Part shown: positions 16,542 through 25,219 of the stretch, in pieces
How the letters are laid out: every line of letters begins with the position of its first letter
How positions within the stretch are numbered: position 1 is the stretch's first letter
Assembly (NCBI RefSeq): GCF_009811655.1
Contig: NZ_BGJX01000001.1
Location: 1-64,000, forward strand
Reading direction: 5' to 3'
Source of the DNA: Methylosinus sp. Ce-a6
GTDB lineage: Bacteria; Pseudomonadota; Alphaproteobacteria; Rhizobiales; Beijerinckiaceae
DNA: 64,000 nucleotides
Notes under the pieces: generated by a model
Seen by the model: the letters and a program-made list of their open reading frames with translations, nothing else
Told to the model about the DNA's origin: nothing
Databases searched by the model: none
Translations under genes and position numbers: made by a program

Positions 16542-18350
16542 ATGACTTCTTCTCCGACCATGAACCAATTCCTCGTGTCGAGCGGCAAACTCCGATGTTT
16601 GCTGACCTATCTTCCTGCCCAGCGGCGCTGGCAGCTCGTCAGTCTGTGGGTCGCAATGTTTTGCGCCGCCGCCGCGGAACTCGCCACATTCGGCGCAGTG
16701 TTGCCCTTTCTCTCTCTGCTCGCCGATCCGGCGCAGACCTCCCGCTATCCATTTTTGCAAAATCTGCTCCACGCGATCGCGTGGCGGTCGGGCGGCGACA
16801 GCATCGTGCTCGCAGCTGCGATCGTCTTCGCCTTCGTCGCAATGTGCGCGGCGGCGATCAGAATGTTCGTTTCCTGGCTCGGCTTCAAATCGACTTTCGA
16901 CATCGGCGCAGACATCGGCGCAGAAGTCTATCGCCGCACGCTCTACAAACCATACAAATTCCACATTTTTCATAACACCAGCGAGGTCATCGCGGGCCTC
17001 AACAAGACCCAGACCATCGTGACCGGCGTCATCAGTCCGTTGATTCAGAGCGCGAACGCCGTCATCATTTCCGTCGCCATACTCGTGGCGCTCATCTATG
17101 TCGACGCCATTGTGGCGACCCTCTGCGGCCTTGGATTTACCCTGATCTATCTGGCGGTCACTTTCGCCACCGGGCTTCGATTGCGCGCAAACAGCAAGGT
17201 GATCGCGGAAAATGAAACGCGACGCGTTCAGGCCGTTCAAGAGGGATTGGGCGGCATTCGCGATGTGCTCCTCGATGGCGCTCAGGAAGTCTATATCGAT
17301 CGGTTCGAGGCCATCGAATGCGCACGGCGAGGCGCTCAGGCGGCCAATTATTTCATAAGCAGCTCGCCACGCTACCTGATCGAATCCGTAGGGATGACGA
17401 TGATCGCCGCTCTAGCCTATTGGCTGAGCTTGCGGCCGGGCGGATTGTCAGAGGCCATCCCCGTGCTGGGAGCGCTCGCGATCGGCGCTCAAAGACTGTT
17501 GCCGCAAATGCAGACGATCTATCTCAGCTGCGCGGCCTTGAACGCGAATGCGAGCAGCCTTACCGACGTCGTCACTCTCTTGGACAAGCCGATTTCCGAA
17601 TGTGCGACGTCCTCGTCCGCCGATCGTCTGGACTTCGAACGCGACATCGTCCTCCACGACGTGACTTTCCGCTATCATGACGATTCTCCTGACGCCGTTC
17701 ACGAGGTGAGCCTCCGCATTCGCCGGGGCGACCGCGTCGGATTTGTCGGCGAGACCGGAAGCGGCAAGAGCACTCTCATCGATCTTGTCATGGGCCTTCT
17801 CGAACCGACGAGCGGCGTCATCGAGATCGACGGGCGACGGCTCGGCCCGGAAAATCACAGGGCTTGGCAGAGATGCATCGCGCATGTGCCGCAATCCATC
17901 TATCTTGCCGATGCGACCATCGCCGAAAACATCGCCTTCGGCGCCAATGCGCATCATATCGACATGGAACGCGTTCGCATCGCCGCGACGAAGGCGCAAG
18001 TCGCCGAATTCATCGATACTTTGCCGGAACAATATCGATCCGTGGTCGGTGAACGCGGCGTGAGACTTTCAGGTGGGCAACGTCAGCGTATCGGACTTGC
18101 TCGCGCGCTGTATAAGCAGGCCGATGTTCTGATCTTGGACGAGGCGACCAGCGCCCTGGACGACACCACCGAAAACGCGGTGATGCGAGGCATCGAGTCG
18201 CTCAGCCGAGAGATGACGGTGTTGATGATCGCCCATAGAATTTCCACCCTTCGAGACTGCGACATCGTCATCGAGCTCAAGGACGGAAGGCTCCTGCGCG
18301 AAGCGCACTATCACGAGCTGGACCATCGGCGCCTGAGCTTGTCGGCGTGA
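16542..18350 (+). CDS. ABC exporter (membrane and ATPase domains fused)
   Basis: A 602-residue half-transporter. Residues about 20-330 contain six membrane helices. Residues about 360-590 hold the ATPase: Walker A GETGSGKST, Q-loop HVPQSIYLAD, signature RLSGGQRQRIGLARAL, Walker B VLILDEATSALD and the switch His in MIAHRIS. The layout and position among glycan genes resemble PglK/MsbA-type flippases that move lipid-linked oligosaccharides, but the substrate is inferred from context only. Confidence 0.9.
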   Translation: MTSSPTMNQFLVSSGKLRCLLTYLPAQRRWQLVSLWVAMFCAAAAELATFGAVLPFLSLLADPAQTSRYPFLQNLLHAIAWRSGGDSIVLAAAIVFAFVAMCAAAIRMFVSWLGFKSTFDIGADIGAEVYRRTLYKPYKFHIFHNTSEVIAGLNKTQTIVTGVISPLIQSANAVIISVAILVALIYVDAIVATLCGLGFTLIYLAVTFATGLRLRANSKVIAENETRRVQAVQEGLGGIRDVLLDGAQEVYIDRFEAIECARRGAQAANYFISSSPRYLIESVGMTMIAALAYWLSLRPGGLSEAIPVLGALAIGAQRLLPQMQTIYLSCAALNANASSLTDVVTLLDKPISECATSSSADRLDFERDIVLHDVTFRYHDDSPDAVHEVSLRIRRGDRVGFVGETGSGKSTLIDLVMGLLEPTSGVIEIDGRRLGPENHRAWQRCIAHVPQSIYLADATIAENIAFGANAHHIDMERVRIAATKAQVAEFIDTLPEQYRSVVGERGVRLSGGQRQRIGLARALYKQADVLILDEATSALDDTTENAVMRGIESLSREMTVLMIAHRISTLRDCDIVIELKDGRLLREAHYHELDHRRLSLSA

Positions 18351-18529
18351 GCCATCGCCCCCTCGTTTGACCGGCGCCGAGCGAACATCCGACGACCGGC
18401 GAATTGCAGGCGCGCATTTACCCTGCGCCTGACCTTCTACTCACGCCCGACAAGGAGCGGCTTCGACATTCCTGGCGAGACCTCGCCTGCATCTCGCCTC
18501 CTCGCCAGTCCATAAGAGGAATGAATTTC

Positions 18530-19435
18530 ATGCCGAAAGTTTCGATTGTCCTTCCGACATACAACGGCGCTCGACACCTGCGGGAAGCGCTCGACACCTG
18601 CCTGCGACAAACATTCGTCGACTTCGAGCTCATCGTCGTGGTCGACGGATCGGTCGACGAGACCAAGGACATACTGACGACCTACGCCGATCCCCGCCTC
18701 GTGATCGTCATGCAGGAAAACCAAGGACTGCCACGCGCGCTCAACTCCGGATTCGCGCGCGCGCGCGGCGTGTATTGGTCGTGGACATCGGATGACAATG
18801 CATTTCTGCCGAGCGCGCTGCAGACAATGGTCGACTACCTGGACGCTCATCCGGATGCGCCGATGGTGTCGGCCGACTTCTTTCGAATCGATGACGCCGG
18901 CCGAACCATCGGCTATGACGAAGTCAACTGGGCCTGCTTTCTCTACCGCGCCGACGTCGCCCGACGCGTCGGAGACTATCGGCCAGAGTATCGCCTCGTC
19001 GAAGACAAGGATTTTTTTCTACGGCTACGACACGTCGGAGGGCCGATCGCGCGCATTCGCCAGCCGCTTTATCGTTATCGCGAACACGCACGCAGCCTGA
19101 CACGCCAGGAGGGCGGCAAGCGCCACATAACGACGCTGAAAATGCACTACGACCTGATCACGCGAGGCATAGAAAAGCACATAAGCCTGCGGCAACTTTT
19201 TTTTCACGAGCTGAGCAGAACGGCGCTTTATCACGACCATAAGCAAATGAACGAGATACTGGCCTTCGCGCGAGAGACGAACATGCCGTTCATGTCCGCG
19301 TTGGAGGCCCGCGATCACCGACTGCGCAGCCCGCTCGGATGGCTGCTCAACCGCTTGAGCATCGCCGCGACGGCGCGGCGCGAACGACTGAAACGACTCC
19401 TCGCGCATGGCGCCAGGGACGCGGTGCGCTCATGA
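18530..19435 (+). CDS. Family 2 glycosyltransferase
   Basis: A 301-residue cytoplasmic GT-A transferase. MPKVSIVLPTYNGARHLREALD starts the nucleotide-sugar domain, VVDGSVDETKDIL and SWTSDDNAFLPSAL supply the acidic metal-binding residues, and YRLVEDKDFFLRL follows. The ATG at 18530 is chosen because AGAGGA (18515-18520) lies nine bases upstream; an ATG at 18521 sits directly on that site. It overlaps wecB by ATGA. The transferred sugar cannot be told. Confidence 0.9.
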   Translation: MPKVSIVLPTYNGARHLREALDTCLRQTFVDFELIVVVDGSVDETKDILTTYADPRLVIVMQENQGLPRALNSGFARARGVYWSWTSDDNAFLPSALQTMVDYLDAHPDAPMVSADFFRIDDAGRTIGYDEVNWACFLYRADVARRVGDYRPEYRLVEDKDFFLRLRHVGGPIARIRQPLYRYREHARSLTRQEGGKRHITTLKMHYDLITRGIEKHISLRQLFFHELSRTALYHDHKQMNEILAFARETNMPFMSALEARDHRLRSPLGWLLNRLSIAATARRERLKRLLAHGARDAVRS

Positions 19436-20550
19436 GCCCTCCGACTGTCGCAGTGGTCGTCGGCACCCGCCCCGAAGCGATCAAAATGGTCCCGGTGCTG
19501 AGAGCGCTGCGATCCGAAGAAGGACTGCGCACATTGCTCGTGTCGACAGGCCAGCATCGCGAAATGCTCGATCAGATCTTGGGACCCTTCGAGGCGCGGA
19601 TCGACCATGACATGCGCCTCATGGAGCCGGGGCAGACGCTCTATAAGCTGTCGAGCCGCGCGATTTCCGCATTCGAGGCGATGCTCGTCGAGCACAGGCC
19701 ACAACTCGTTCTGGTGCAGGGCGACACGACCACCGCCATGCTGGGCGGGCTATGCGCCTTTTATGGAAAGATCGCCGTCGGGCATGTCGAAGCAGGATTG
19801 CGCACCGGCAACAAGCTGTTTCCCTTTCCAGAGGAAGTCAATCGGCGTCTGCTGTCGGTCCTCGCCGATCTTCACTTCGCGCCGACAGAAACAAATCGGC
19901 GCGCGCTCATGGCCGAAGGCGTCGCCGAAGATCGTATCTTCGTCACGGGAAACACGGTGATCGACACGTTGCGCCTCGCCCGCGGGATGCAGGCGCCGCC
20001 GCTGCCGGTCGATATCGGGGGGCGGCGACTCGTTCTGGTGACAGCGCATCGGCGTGAGAGCTTCGGCGGCCCATTGCAGGAGATTTTTGCCGCGCTGTGC
20101 GATCTCGCGGAGATTTATCCGGACATAGCGATCGTCTATCCGGCGCATCTCAATCCCAATGTGCAAAGGCCTGCGACGGAGATGCTCACAGGTCGACGAA
20201 ACATCCATCTCTGCCCGCCGGTCGACTATTTTTCCTTCGTTCATCTGATGTCGAGGGCGGAGTTGATACTCACCGATTCCGGCGGCGTGCAGGAGGAGGC
20301 GCCCAGCCTCGGCGTCCCGGTTCTGGTAATGCGGAACGAAACCGAACGAATGGAAGCGGTCGAAGCCGGCGTCGTGCGACTCGTCGGAACCAGGCGAGAC
20401 GACATCGTTCGCGAAGCGCGCCTCTTGCTCGACAACGAGGCGGAGCGTCGTCGGATGAGCGAGGCGATCAATCCGTATGGCGACGGCTTTTCCGGCGAGC
20501 GCATCGCTGGGCATGTGAGGGCCTGGCTGCGCGCGCGCGACCCGCGATAG
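19432..20550 (+). CDS. wecB: UDP-N-acetylglucosamine 2-epimerase (non-hydrolysing)
   Basis: Converts UDP-GlcNAc to UDP-ManNAc, a building block of surface polysaccharides. The 372-residue protein shows VVVGTRPEAIKMVPVL, GDTTTAMLGGL, GHVEAGLRTGN, TAHRRESFGGP, DSGGVQEEAPSLGVPVLVMR and TERMEAVEAG, all typical of WecB. The ATG at 19432 overlaps the glycosyltransferase stop, so the two are translationally coupled. It implies that the glycan made by this cluster contains a ManNAc-derived sugar, although no ManNAc dehydrogenase (wecC) is present in the window. Confidence 0.95.
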   Translation: MSPPTVAVVVGTRPEAIKMVPVLRALRSEEGLRTLLVSTGQHREMLDQILGPFEARIDHDMRLMEPGQTLYKLSSRAISAFEAMLVEHRPQLVLVQGDTTTAMLGGLCAFYGKIAVGHVEAGLRTGNKLFPFPEEVNRRLLSVLADLHFAPTETNRRALMAEGVAEDRIFVTGNTVIDTLRLARGMQAPPLPVDIGGRRLVLVTAHRRESFGGPLQEIFAALCDLAEIYPDIAIVYPAHLNPNVQRPATEMLTGRRNIHLCPPVDYFSFVHLMSRAELILTDSGGVQEEAPSLGVPVLVMRNETERMEAVEAGVVRLVGTRRDDIVREARLLLDNEAERRRMSEAINPYGDGFSGERIAGHVRAWLRARDPR

Positions 20551-20585
20551 CGCCGCTCTGCCTCTTCGATCGAAAAGGACGAAAA

Positions 20586-21440
20586 ATGGCGTTCAATATA
20601 CTGGCCAATCTGAGAGCCGGCTTTCGACGAGCCGATCCGCTACGCTACTTTGCCGCCAAAGTGCTCGTGAAGACCGGATTATGCGTTCACATCATCATCG
20701 ATCGAGGATATTATAAGCTTCGATTTTTCCCGTCCGGCGTCACCGGAGAAATGTTCATCGACGGTTCCTCGCGCCTGCGCGAAGACGAACAAACCTTATT
20801 CACGCTGTTGAATAAAGGGGATATTTATGTCGATGTGGGGGCGAACGTCGGATCGCTTCTTTTCACGGCAAAGCATATCGTCGGAGCGACCGGGGTCGCC
20901 ATTGGCGTCGAGCCGCATCCGAGGATATTCGGCTATTTGAGATCCAATGCACAATTGAATAATGCCGACGTGATCTTATACAATGTCGCGATCGGTTCCA
21001 AAATTGGACATCTCGCTTTTTCCGACTCCGTAACGGATGAGATAAACGCCGTGCAGCCCGAAAATGCGGGCGGGCTCTCCGTCGAGGCGCAGACGCTCGA
21101 CAGTCTACTCTGCGGAGTCGAAAAGATTGATCTTCTAAAAATCGACGTGGAAGGATATGAATTGGAGGTCCTAAAAGGCGCGTCCTCCGTATTGGATCGG
21201 ACAAGAATGATATATTTCGAAAGCTGGATAAAGCATAGTGAATCTTTCGGCTATACGACGGCCGACCTGATAGCCAGCTTACAAGAAAAATCTTTCTCGG
21301 TGTTCAAACGTGAGCGGGACGAATGGAGCGAGATCGACACCGATCATGTCTCTCGAAATTGTGAAAATCTGCTCGCGGTCCGTGACCTGCCCCTGAGAAA
21401 TTCCTCGAGCATCGATCAGGCCAGCCGCTCTTATTCGTGA
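20586..21440 (+). CDS. FkbM-family methyltransferase
   Basis: A 284-residue SAM methyltransferase, better conserved than the first in this cluster: motif I YVDVGANVGSLLFTA, then IGVEPHPRIFGYL and LLKIDVEGYELEVLKGA. The ATG at 20586 has AAGGA upstream. It is the last gene of the glycan cluster, 35 bases after wecB. As with the first FkbM gene, its base composition is less GC-rich than the core genes. A sugar O-methylation role is inferred. Confidence 0.88.
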   Translation: MAFNILANLRAGFRRADPLRYFAAKVLVKTGLCVHIIIDRGYYKLRFFPSGVTGEMFIDGSSRLREDEQTLFTLLNKGDIYVDVGANVGSLLFTAKHIVGATGVAIGVEPHPRIFGYLRSNAQLNNADVILYNVAIGSKIGHLAFSDSVTDEINAVQPENAGGLSVEAQTLDSLLCGVEKIDLLKIDVEGYELEVLKGASSVLDRTRMIYFESWIKHSESFGYTTADLIASLQEKSFSVFKRERDEWSEIDTDHVSRNCENLLAVRDLPLRNSSSIDQASRSYS

Positions 21441-21559
21441 CGGCGCGACTTTTTGCGTCGTCGGGCTGTTCAGCCGGCGCGGCCCCCGCGCGGCGGCGTT
21501 CGGCTTCGTCACCGTTTCGAGGACCGCAGTTTTTTGGAACACGTTGGAGGGATAGGAGG

Positions 21560-21582
21560 GACGGGGGGTCTGACGCCCCGTC
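21560..21582 (+). terminator. Possible terminator after the glycan cluster
   Basis: GACGGGG (21560-21566) pairs with CCCCGTC (21576-21582) around a nine-base loop. It is followed only by a short GTTTA, so termination is plausible but weak. The 240-base gap between the second FkbM gene and rlpA holds no gene I can support. Confidence 0.4.
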
Positions 21583-21680
21583 GTTTACGGCCCACAGTCA
21601 TGATCATCGCCGCCCGCAGGGAGCGGAAGAGGCCGTCCGGACAGGCCAGTCTTCAGACTGCCTGTCGCAAATAAGACGGG

Positions 21681-22022
21681 TCAGTCGCCCGCGCTCACCC
21701 GTTCGACCTTGACCCGAGCGACGCCGGCCGATCGGAAGCCGAGGCTCTGGGCGGCGTGGACCGAGACGTCGATTACCCGGCCGCGCACGAAAGGGCCGCG
21801 ATCATTGATCGTGACGACCACCGAACGACCATTGCCGAGATTGGTCACGCGCGCCCGCGAGCCGAAAGGCAGGCTGCGATGGGCCGCCGTCAGCGCCCCC
21901 ACCTGCCCGCCGCTCGCGGTCCGGCCGTGATAGCCATAGTAGGAGGCCTTCCCGACCCAGGATTGGCCCGCCGCCGCTGTCGAACCTGCAAATACCGCCG
22001 CTCCGATGATCAATGTCTTCAA
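21681..22022 (-). CDS. RlpA-like septal ring lytic transglycosylase domain protein
   Basis: A 113-residue exported protein: a signal peptide of about 18 residues, then a single double-psi beta-barrel domain with the RlpA motifs GKASYYGYHGRTASGG, LPFGSRARVTNLGNGRSVVVTINDRGPFVRGRVIDVS. RlpA-type proteins cleave or bind glycan strands at the septum. It lacks the C-terminal SPOR domain of full-length RlpA. The start is a TTG at 22022 with GGAG eight bases upstream. An AT-rich stretch with an inverted repeat lies further upstream. Confidence 0.85.
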   Translation of the reverse strand: MKTLIIGAAVFAGSTAAAGQSWVGKASYYGYHGRTASGGQVGALTAAHRSLPFGSRARVTNLGNGRSVVVTINDRGPFVRGRVIDVSVHAAQSLGFRSAGVARVKVERVSAGD

Positions 22023-22377
22023 TGCGCTATCTCCTTTGCACGTAGTTTCCCGACGATCGCCCGAGCCCGGACGCAGCTGTCGAGTAGACCCGCGCTAAAG
22101 GTGAGATGTGATCAAATAGGGGCGAGAACGCCGGCGGAGGAAAATGCCTAGTTCCGAGCCGGACAACGCAGAAGCGGCGTCAAATATATCCATATTTTCT
22201 ATACTAAAACGTCAAATAGACGCCGGTGTATTATGAAATATATTTGACTCATCATTACTTTTCTGTGACAGAAATGACACACGCGCCGAGAATCTGTGAT
22301 GCAGCTGTCAAGGCGCCACACGGGAGCGGCCGAAGAAAATCCGTGGAAAACCGCCGACGGTCGGAGCGCGCCGGCGC
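22023..22377. promoter_or_regulatory. AT-rich intergenic region with inverted repeat upstream of rlpA-like gene
   Basis: A 355-base gap without a gene. TCAAATATAT (22180-22189) and ATATATTTGA (22238-22247) are perfect 10-bp inverted copies 48 bases apart in strongly AT-rich sequence, with an additional TCAAATA between them. This contrasts with the GC-rich surroundings. It could be a regulatory region or a scar of inserted DNA. Confidence 0.4.
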
Positions 22378-22776
22378 TCAGGCCGCGCCGACGGGGCGGT
22401 CGAGCGCGAAGCGGCCCGGCCCGGCTATGGCGAAAAACAGGAAGACGACGCCATAGACCAGCGCCAGCTCCCCGCCATTGTGGATCGGCAGCGCGCCCTT
22501 TGCGGCGTGAGCGACGAGATAGGCCGCGACCATTTCCGCCGCGAGGACGAGCGCCGCCGCTCGCGTGAAGAGGCCGAGCAGCAGCAAGAGCCCGCCGAGA
22601 ACCTCGATCGCTCCCGCCGCGCCGAGCAAGGATAGGAGCTTCAGCCCGTCGAACATGGCGATGTGAGGAAAGCCGAAGAGCTTGGCCGTGCCGTGCTGCA
22701 GGAACAGCAAAGCGACGAATATGCGCGAGAGCCCGAGCACGACCTGCGCGCGGCCAGGCGGAACGAGCGAGCTCAT
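22378..22776 (-). CDS. DoxX-family membrane protein
   Basis: A 132-residue protein with four predicted helices and the DoxX pattern LGLSRIFVALLFLQHGTAKLFGFP at the start. DoxX proteins are small quinone-related or redox-linked membrane proteins of poorly defined role. It lies directly after a nitroreductase gene on the same strand; the junction contains four perfect 14-bp repeats and a chain of ATGA overlaps. The start ATG at 22776 overlaps the stop of the last mini-ORF. Confidence 0.85.
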   Translation of the reverse strand: MSSLVPPGRAQVVLGLSRIFVALLFLQHGTAKLFGFPHIAMFDGLKLLSLLGAAGAIEVLGGLLLLLGLFTRAAALVLAAEMVAAYLVAHAAKGALPIHNGGELALVYGVVFLFFAIAGPGRFALDRPVGAA

Positions 22777-22781
22777 GGAAC

Positions 22782-22837
22782 GCGACCTCTCATAGGCGAC
22801 CTCTCATAGGCGACCTCTCATAGGCGACCTCTCATAG
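22782..22837 (-). repeat. Four perfect 14-bp tandem repeats forming coupled mini-ORFs
   Basis: The unit CTATGAGAGGTCGC (minus strand) is repeated four times without a mismatch. Each unit carries a ribosome-binding-like GAGAGG and an ATG. The stop of the nitroreductase gene (TGA, 22834-22832) overlaps the first ATG. Each ATG then reads five codons (Met-Arg-Gly-Arg-Leu) to a TGA that overlaps the next ATG. The last mini-ORF is six codons long and ends on the ATG of doxX. Confidence 0.85.
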
Positions 22838-23443
22838 GATGGAGGCGACCTCCTCGAAAGCGAAACGCGGACCCCTCGGATAGAGTTTCGCCGGATCGCC
22901 ATAGCCGATATTGATCAGGAAATTCGATTTGACCGTTCCGCCGGGAAAAAATTCCATGTCCGCCTTGGCGTTGTCGAAACCGCTCATCGGCCCGGCGTCG
23001 AGCCCCAGAGCGCGCAGCGCCAGCAGGAAATAGGCGCCCTGCAGCGCGCCGTTGCGAAAAGCCGTCGCCTCGATGAGCGCGACGTTGCCGACGAACCAGG
23101 AGCGTGCGTCGGTCGCCGGATAGAGACGCGGCAAATGCTCGTAGAATCGCGTGTCATAGGCGACGATCGCGGTCGCCGGCGCCGCGAGCGTCTTCTCGAG
23201 ATTGCCGGGCGAAAGCGCCGGGGCGAGCCGCGCCTTGGCCTCGGCCGAGCGCAGGAATACGAAACGCGCCGGAAGGCAATTGGCGCTGGTCGGCCCCCAG
23301 AGCGCGAGCCGAACCGCCTGCTGCAGCAGCGCGTCGGGAACTTCCCGATCCGTCCAGCCATTGTGGGTGCGCGCCTCGGTGAAGAGCTGGGCCAGCGCTT
23401 CCGCGCTCAGCGGCTCATGGAGGAAAAGCTCGTCTCGCGCCAT
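22832..23443 (-). CDS. Malonic semialdehyde reductase-like nitroreductase (RutE/HadB family)
   Basis: A 203-residue flavin-dependent nitroreductase-family protein, close to RutE along its whole length: [103 protein letters not shown]. RutE reduces malonic semialdehyde to 3-hydroxypropionate in pyrimidine breakdown (family knowledge), but no other rut gene is near. The start at 23443 has GAGGAGAGACG upstream. It is followed by the 14-bp tandem repeats and doxX. Confidence 0.85.
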   Translation of the reverse strand: MARDELFLHEPLSAEALAQLFTEARTHNGWTDREVPDALLQQAVRLALWGPTSANCLPARFVFLRSAEAKARLAPALSPGNLEKTLAAPATAIVAYDTRFYEHLPRLYPATDARSWFVGNVALIEATAFRNGALQGAYFLLALRALGLDAGPMSGFDNAKADMEFFPGGTVKSNFLINIGYGDPAKLYPRGPRFAFEEVASIL

Positions 23444-23499
23444 ATCGTCTCTCCTCGTCTCGCTCGCGTCGCGGCTCGGCGGAAGAACGCGCGCGAAGC

Positions 23500-24213
23500 T
23501 CAGATGTCGCGGCCCTCGACCTCGAGCCGCAGCCGCTCCTCCGCCTTTCGCCATTCCTCGCGGCGGGGATCGAGCGCGCGGGCGCGCCGATAGGCCTCGA
23601 GCGCGCGCGCCGACGCCCCCTCGCGCTCCCGCAGCGCGCCGAGCGCGCCGAGCGCATCGAAGCGGCGCGGATCCAGCAGAAGAGCGGATTCGAGATCGCG
23701 CACGGCGCTGTCGAGATCGCCGAGCGCGACGCGCGCATGGGCGCGGCCCACCAGCGCCTCCGCCCAAGCGGGCTCCAGCGCGACGATATGATCGAAGAGA
23801 GCGAGCGCGAGAGAATCCGCGCCGAGGCTCGCGGCGGCCATCGCCCGGCGCAGCAGCAGATCCGCTGTCGGCGAGCCCGACCGCGCCCACAGCCGACCGA
23901 TCGCCTGGGAGAGCGCGCTCTCCTCCTCCTCGCTTTCGGCCAGCGACAGGCGGCGGATGAGATCGTCGAGCGAGGAGAGCGCGACCTCGGGCTGGCGCTC
24001 CGGCGTGGCCTCCGGCGCGAGCGGCGCGGGGCGGCGCTGCGGCGAGAACACACGCGCGCCGGGCGGCAAGGGGATCGGGATACGCCCTATGCCGGGAATC
24101 TCGATATATTGTTGTTGCGTGAGGGGCCGTTCCGTCCCGGCGGCGAGGACGCCGGCGGAGGCGAGGGCCGCCACCGCGAGCGCGGCGGCGAAAATTCGAG
24201 ACCCGGAACGCAT
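23500..24213 (-). CDS. Exported tetratricopeptide-repeat protein
   Basis: A 237-residue protein with an N-terminal signal peptide (about residues 1-25), a Pro/Arg-rich linker (about 35-75), and two or three TPR-like units in the C-terminal half (for example [53 protein letters not shown]). Such periplasmic TPR proteins usually act as scaffolds. No specific family is recognised. It lies 57 bases upstream of the nitroreductase gene on the same strand. Confidence 0.72.
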   Translation of the reverse strand: MRSGSRIFAAALAVAALASAGVLAAGTERPLTQQQYIEIPGIGRIPIPLPPGARVFSPQRRPAPLAPEATPERQPEVALSSLDDLIRRLSLAESEEEESALSQAIGRLWARSGSPTADLLLRRAMAAASLGADSLALALFDHIVALEPAWAEALVGRAHARVALGDLDSAVRDLESALLLDPRRFDALGALGALREREGASARALEAYRRARALDPRREEWRKAEERLRLEVEGRDI

Positions 24214-24251
24214 GAGCGCGACTGTAGCTCATGCGCCGGCGAAAAGACAAG

Positions 24252-24280
24252 AAAGGGCCGCCGCGCAGCGGCGACCCTTT
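24252..24280 (-). terminator. Terminator of cspA
   Basis: AAAGGG...GCCGC pairs with GCGGC...CCCTTT across a three-base loop. On the minus strand it is followed by TTTCTTGTCTTTT. It lies 12 bases past the cspA stop codon. Confidence 0.75.
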
Positions 24281-24292
24281 GCGATCGAGGCG

Positions 24293-24502
24293 TCAGAGCG
24301 CCTTGAGCTGGTCCGCTGAGGACTTGCCGGTGCGGCGGTCCTGCGAAATCTCGAAGCTCACCTTCTGGCCTTCGCGCAGATCGCGCAGGCCGGCGCGCTC
24401 CACCGCGCTGATATGGACGAACACGTCCTTGTCGTCGCCGTCGGGCTGGATGAAGCCATAGCCCTTTTGGGCGTTGAACCACTTAACCGTTCCAGTCGCC
24501 AT
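24293..24502 (-). CDS. cspA: Cold-shock protein
   Basis: A 69-residue single cold-shock domain that binds single-stranded nucleic acid. RNP1 is KGYGFIQ and RNP2 is VFVHIS; the start [21 protein letters not shown] is typical of alphaproteobacterial CspA. The ATG has GGAGAGACG upstream and a clear terminator follows. The upstream gap could hold a long regulatory leader, as in other csp genes, but I cannot identify one. Confidence 0.96.
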   Translation of the reverse strand: MATGTVKWFNAQKGYGFIQPDGDDKDVFVHISAVERAGLRDLREGQKVSFEISQDRRTGKSSADQLKAL

Positions 24503-24868
24503 TCGTCTCTCCGAACATTGAGGAGAAGGCCCGCCTGCGCGGGGCCGGGTCGATCGATGTCAGGGAGAGGTCGTCAGCGGCTTCGTCTCCGAAGCGCGCA
24601 CGCAAGTCGCCGGCCGAAAATCGATACTGGGGAACATAGAGGCCGCGCCCGCCGCGGGCAATGGCGGATCACGCTGCGGACCATAAGTAGTTACCGAAAA
24701 AGAAGGGATTTCCTAACCTTGAAAATTCGAGAGCCGGCCGGGTTCACGCCACATTCAGCTCGAAGCCGCGATCTTTGCGTCGGATTCACCATCGTCGGGT
24801 CAAATTGTCTCGAATGAGTGAGCCACGGCGGGGGCGCGGCCGCCCCCGCGCAGCAGCGGAGAGCAAAA
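24503..24868. other. Intergenic region between cspA and the ACP-like gene
   Basis: About 365 bases between divergent genes. It should contain the cspA promoter and leader and the promoter of the ACP-like gene. No further open frame or strong hairpin stands out to me. Confidence 0.4.
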
Positions 24869-25114
24869 GTGATCGACCTCGTGCGGCAAGCGATCGACGA
24901 ACACGGACGCCTGCCTCAGCCGGCGCGTAATCTGTCGGCGAACTCGGACCTCTATGAGCTCGGCCTCACCTCTTTCGCGGCGGTCAGGATCATGCTCGCG
25001 CTCGAGGACGCTTTCGGCGTCCAATTCCCCGAGCATATGCTGCGCCGCCGCAATTTCGCCTCGATCGACGCGATCGTCGCCTGCCTGCGCGAGCTCGAGC
25101 GCAAGGCCGCCTGA
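24869..25114 (+). CDS. Acyl-carrier-protein-like protein
   Basis: An 81-residue four-helix protein resembling acyl carrier proteins. The expected phosphopantetheine site is the Ser in SDLYELGLTSFAAVRIMLALED, which follows the ACP pattern although the common D-S-L is replaced by L-T-S. FGVQFPEHMLRRRNFASIDAIVACL matches the second half of the fold. The GTG at 24869 with GGAGAG upstream is preferred; an ATG 51 bases upstream would add a low-complexity leader. No acyl transferase or ligase partner is adjacent, so its pathway is unknown. Confidence 0.75.
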   Translation: MIDLVRQAIDEHGRLPQPARNLSANSDLYELGLTSFAAVRIMLALEDAFGVQFPEHMLRRRNFASIDAIVACLRELERKAA

Positions 25115-25121
25115 GCCCGGA

Positions 25122-25219
25122 CTCTAGAGTCTTTTCATGTTTCGAAAAGACTCTAGACTTTTGTTTTTAACGCGTTTCCAACGCCGAACCGGCCTCCACT
25201 CCGGCTGGAAACGCTCTAA
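25122..25219. repeat. Dispersed double-hairpin repeat, copy B
   Basis: A 13-bp perfect inverted repeat, CTAGAGTCTTTTC (25124-25136) with its complement (25144-25156), followed by the second module from CGCGTTTCCA (about 25171) to TGGAAACGCTCTA. It matches copy C (43758-43861) closely and the reverse complement of copy A. Its right end contains the stop codon of the adjacent minus-strand gene. Confidence 0.8.

Noticed and set aside
20097-20585. N-terminal extension of the second FkbM gene
   Set aside because: It overlaps wecB in another frame; the methyltransferase has its own start with AAGGA at 20586.
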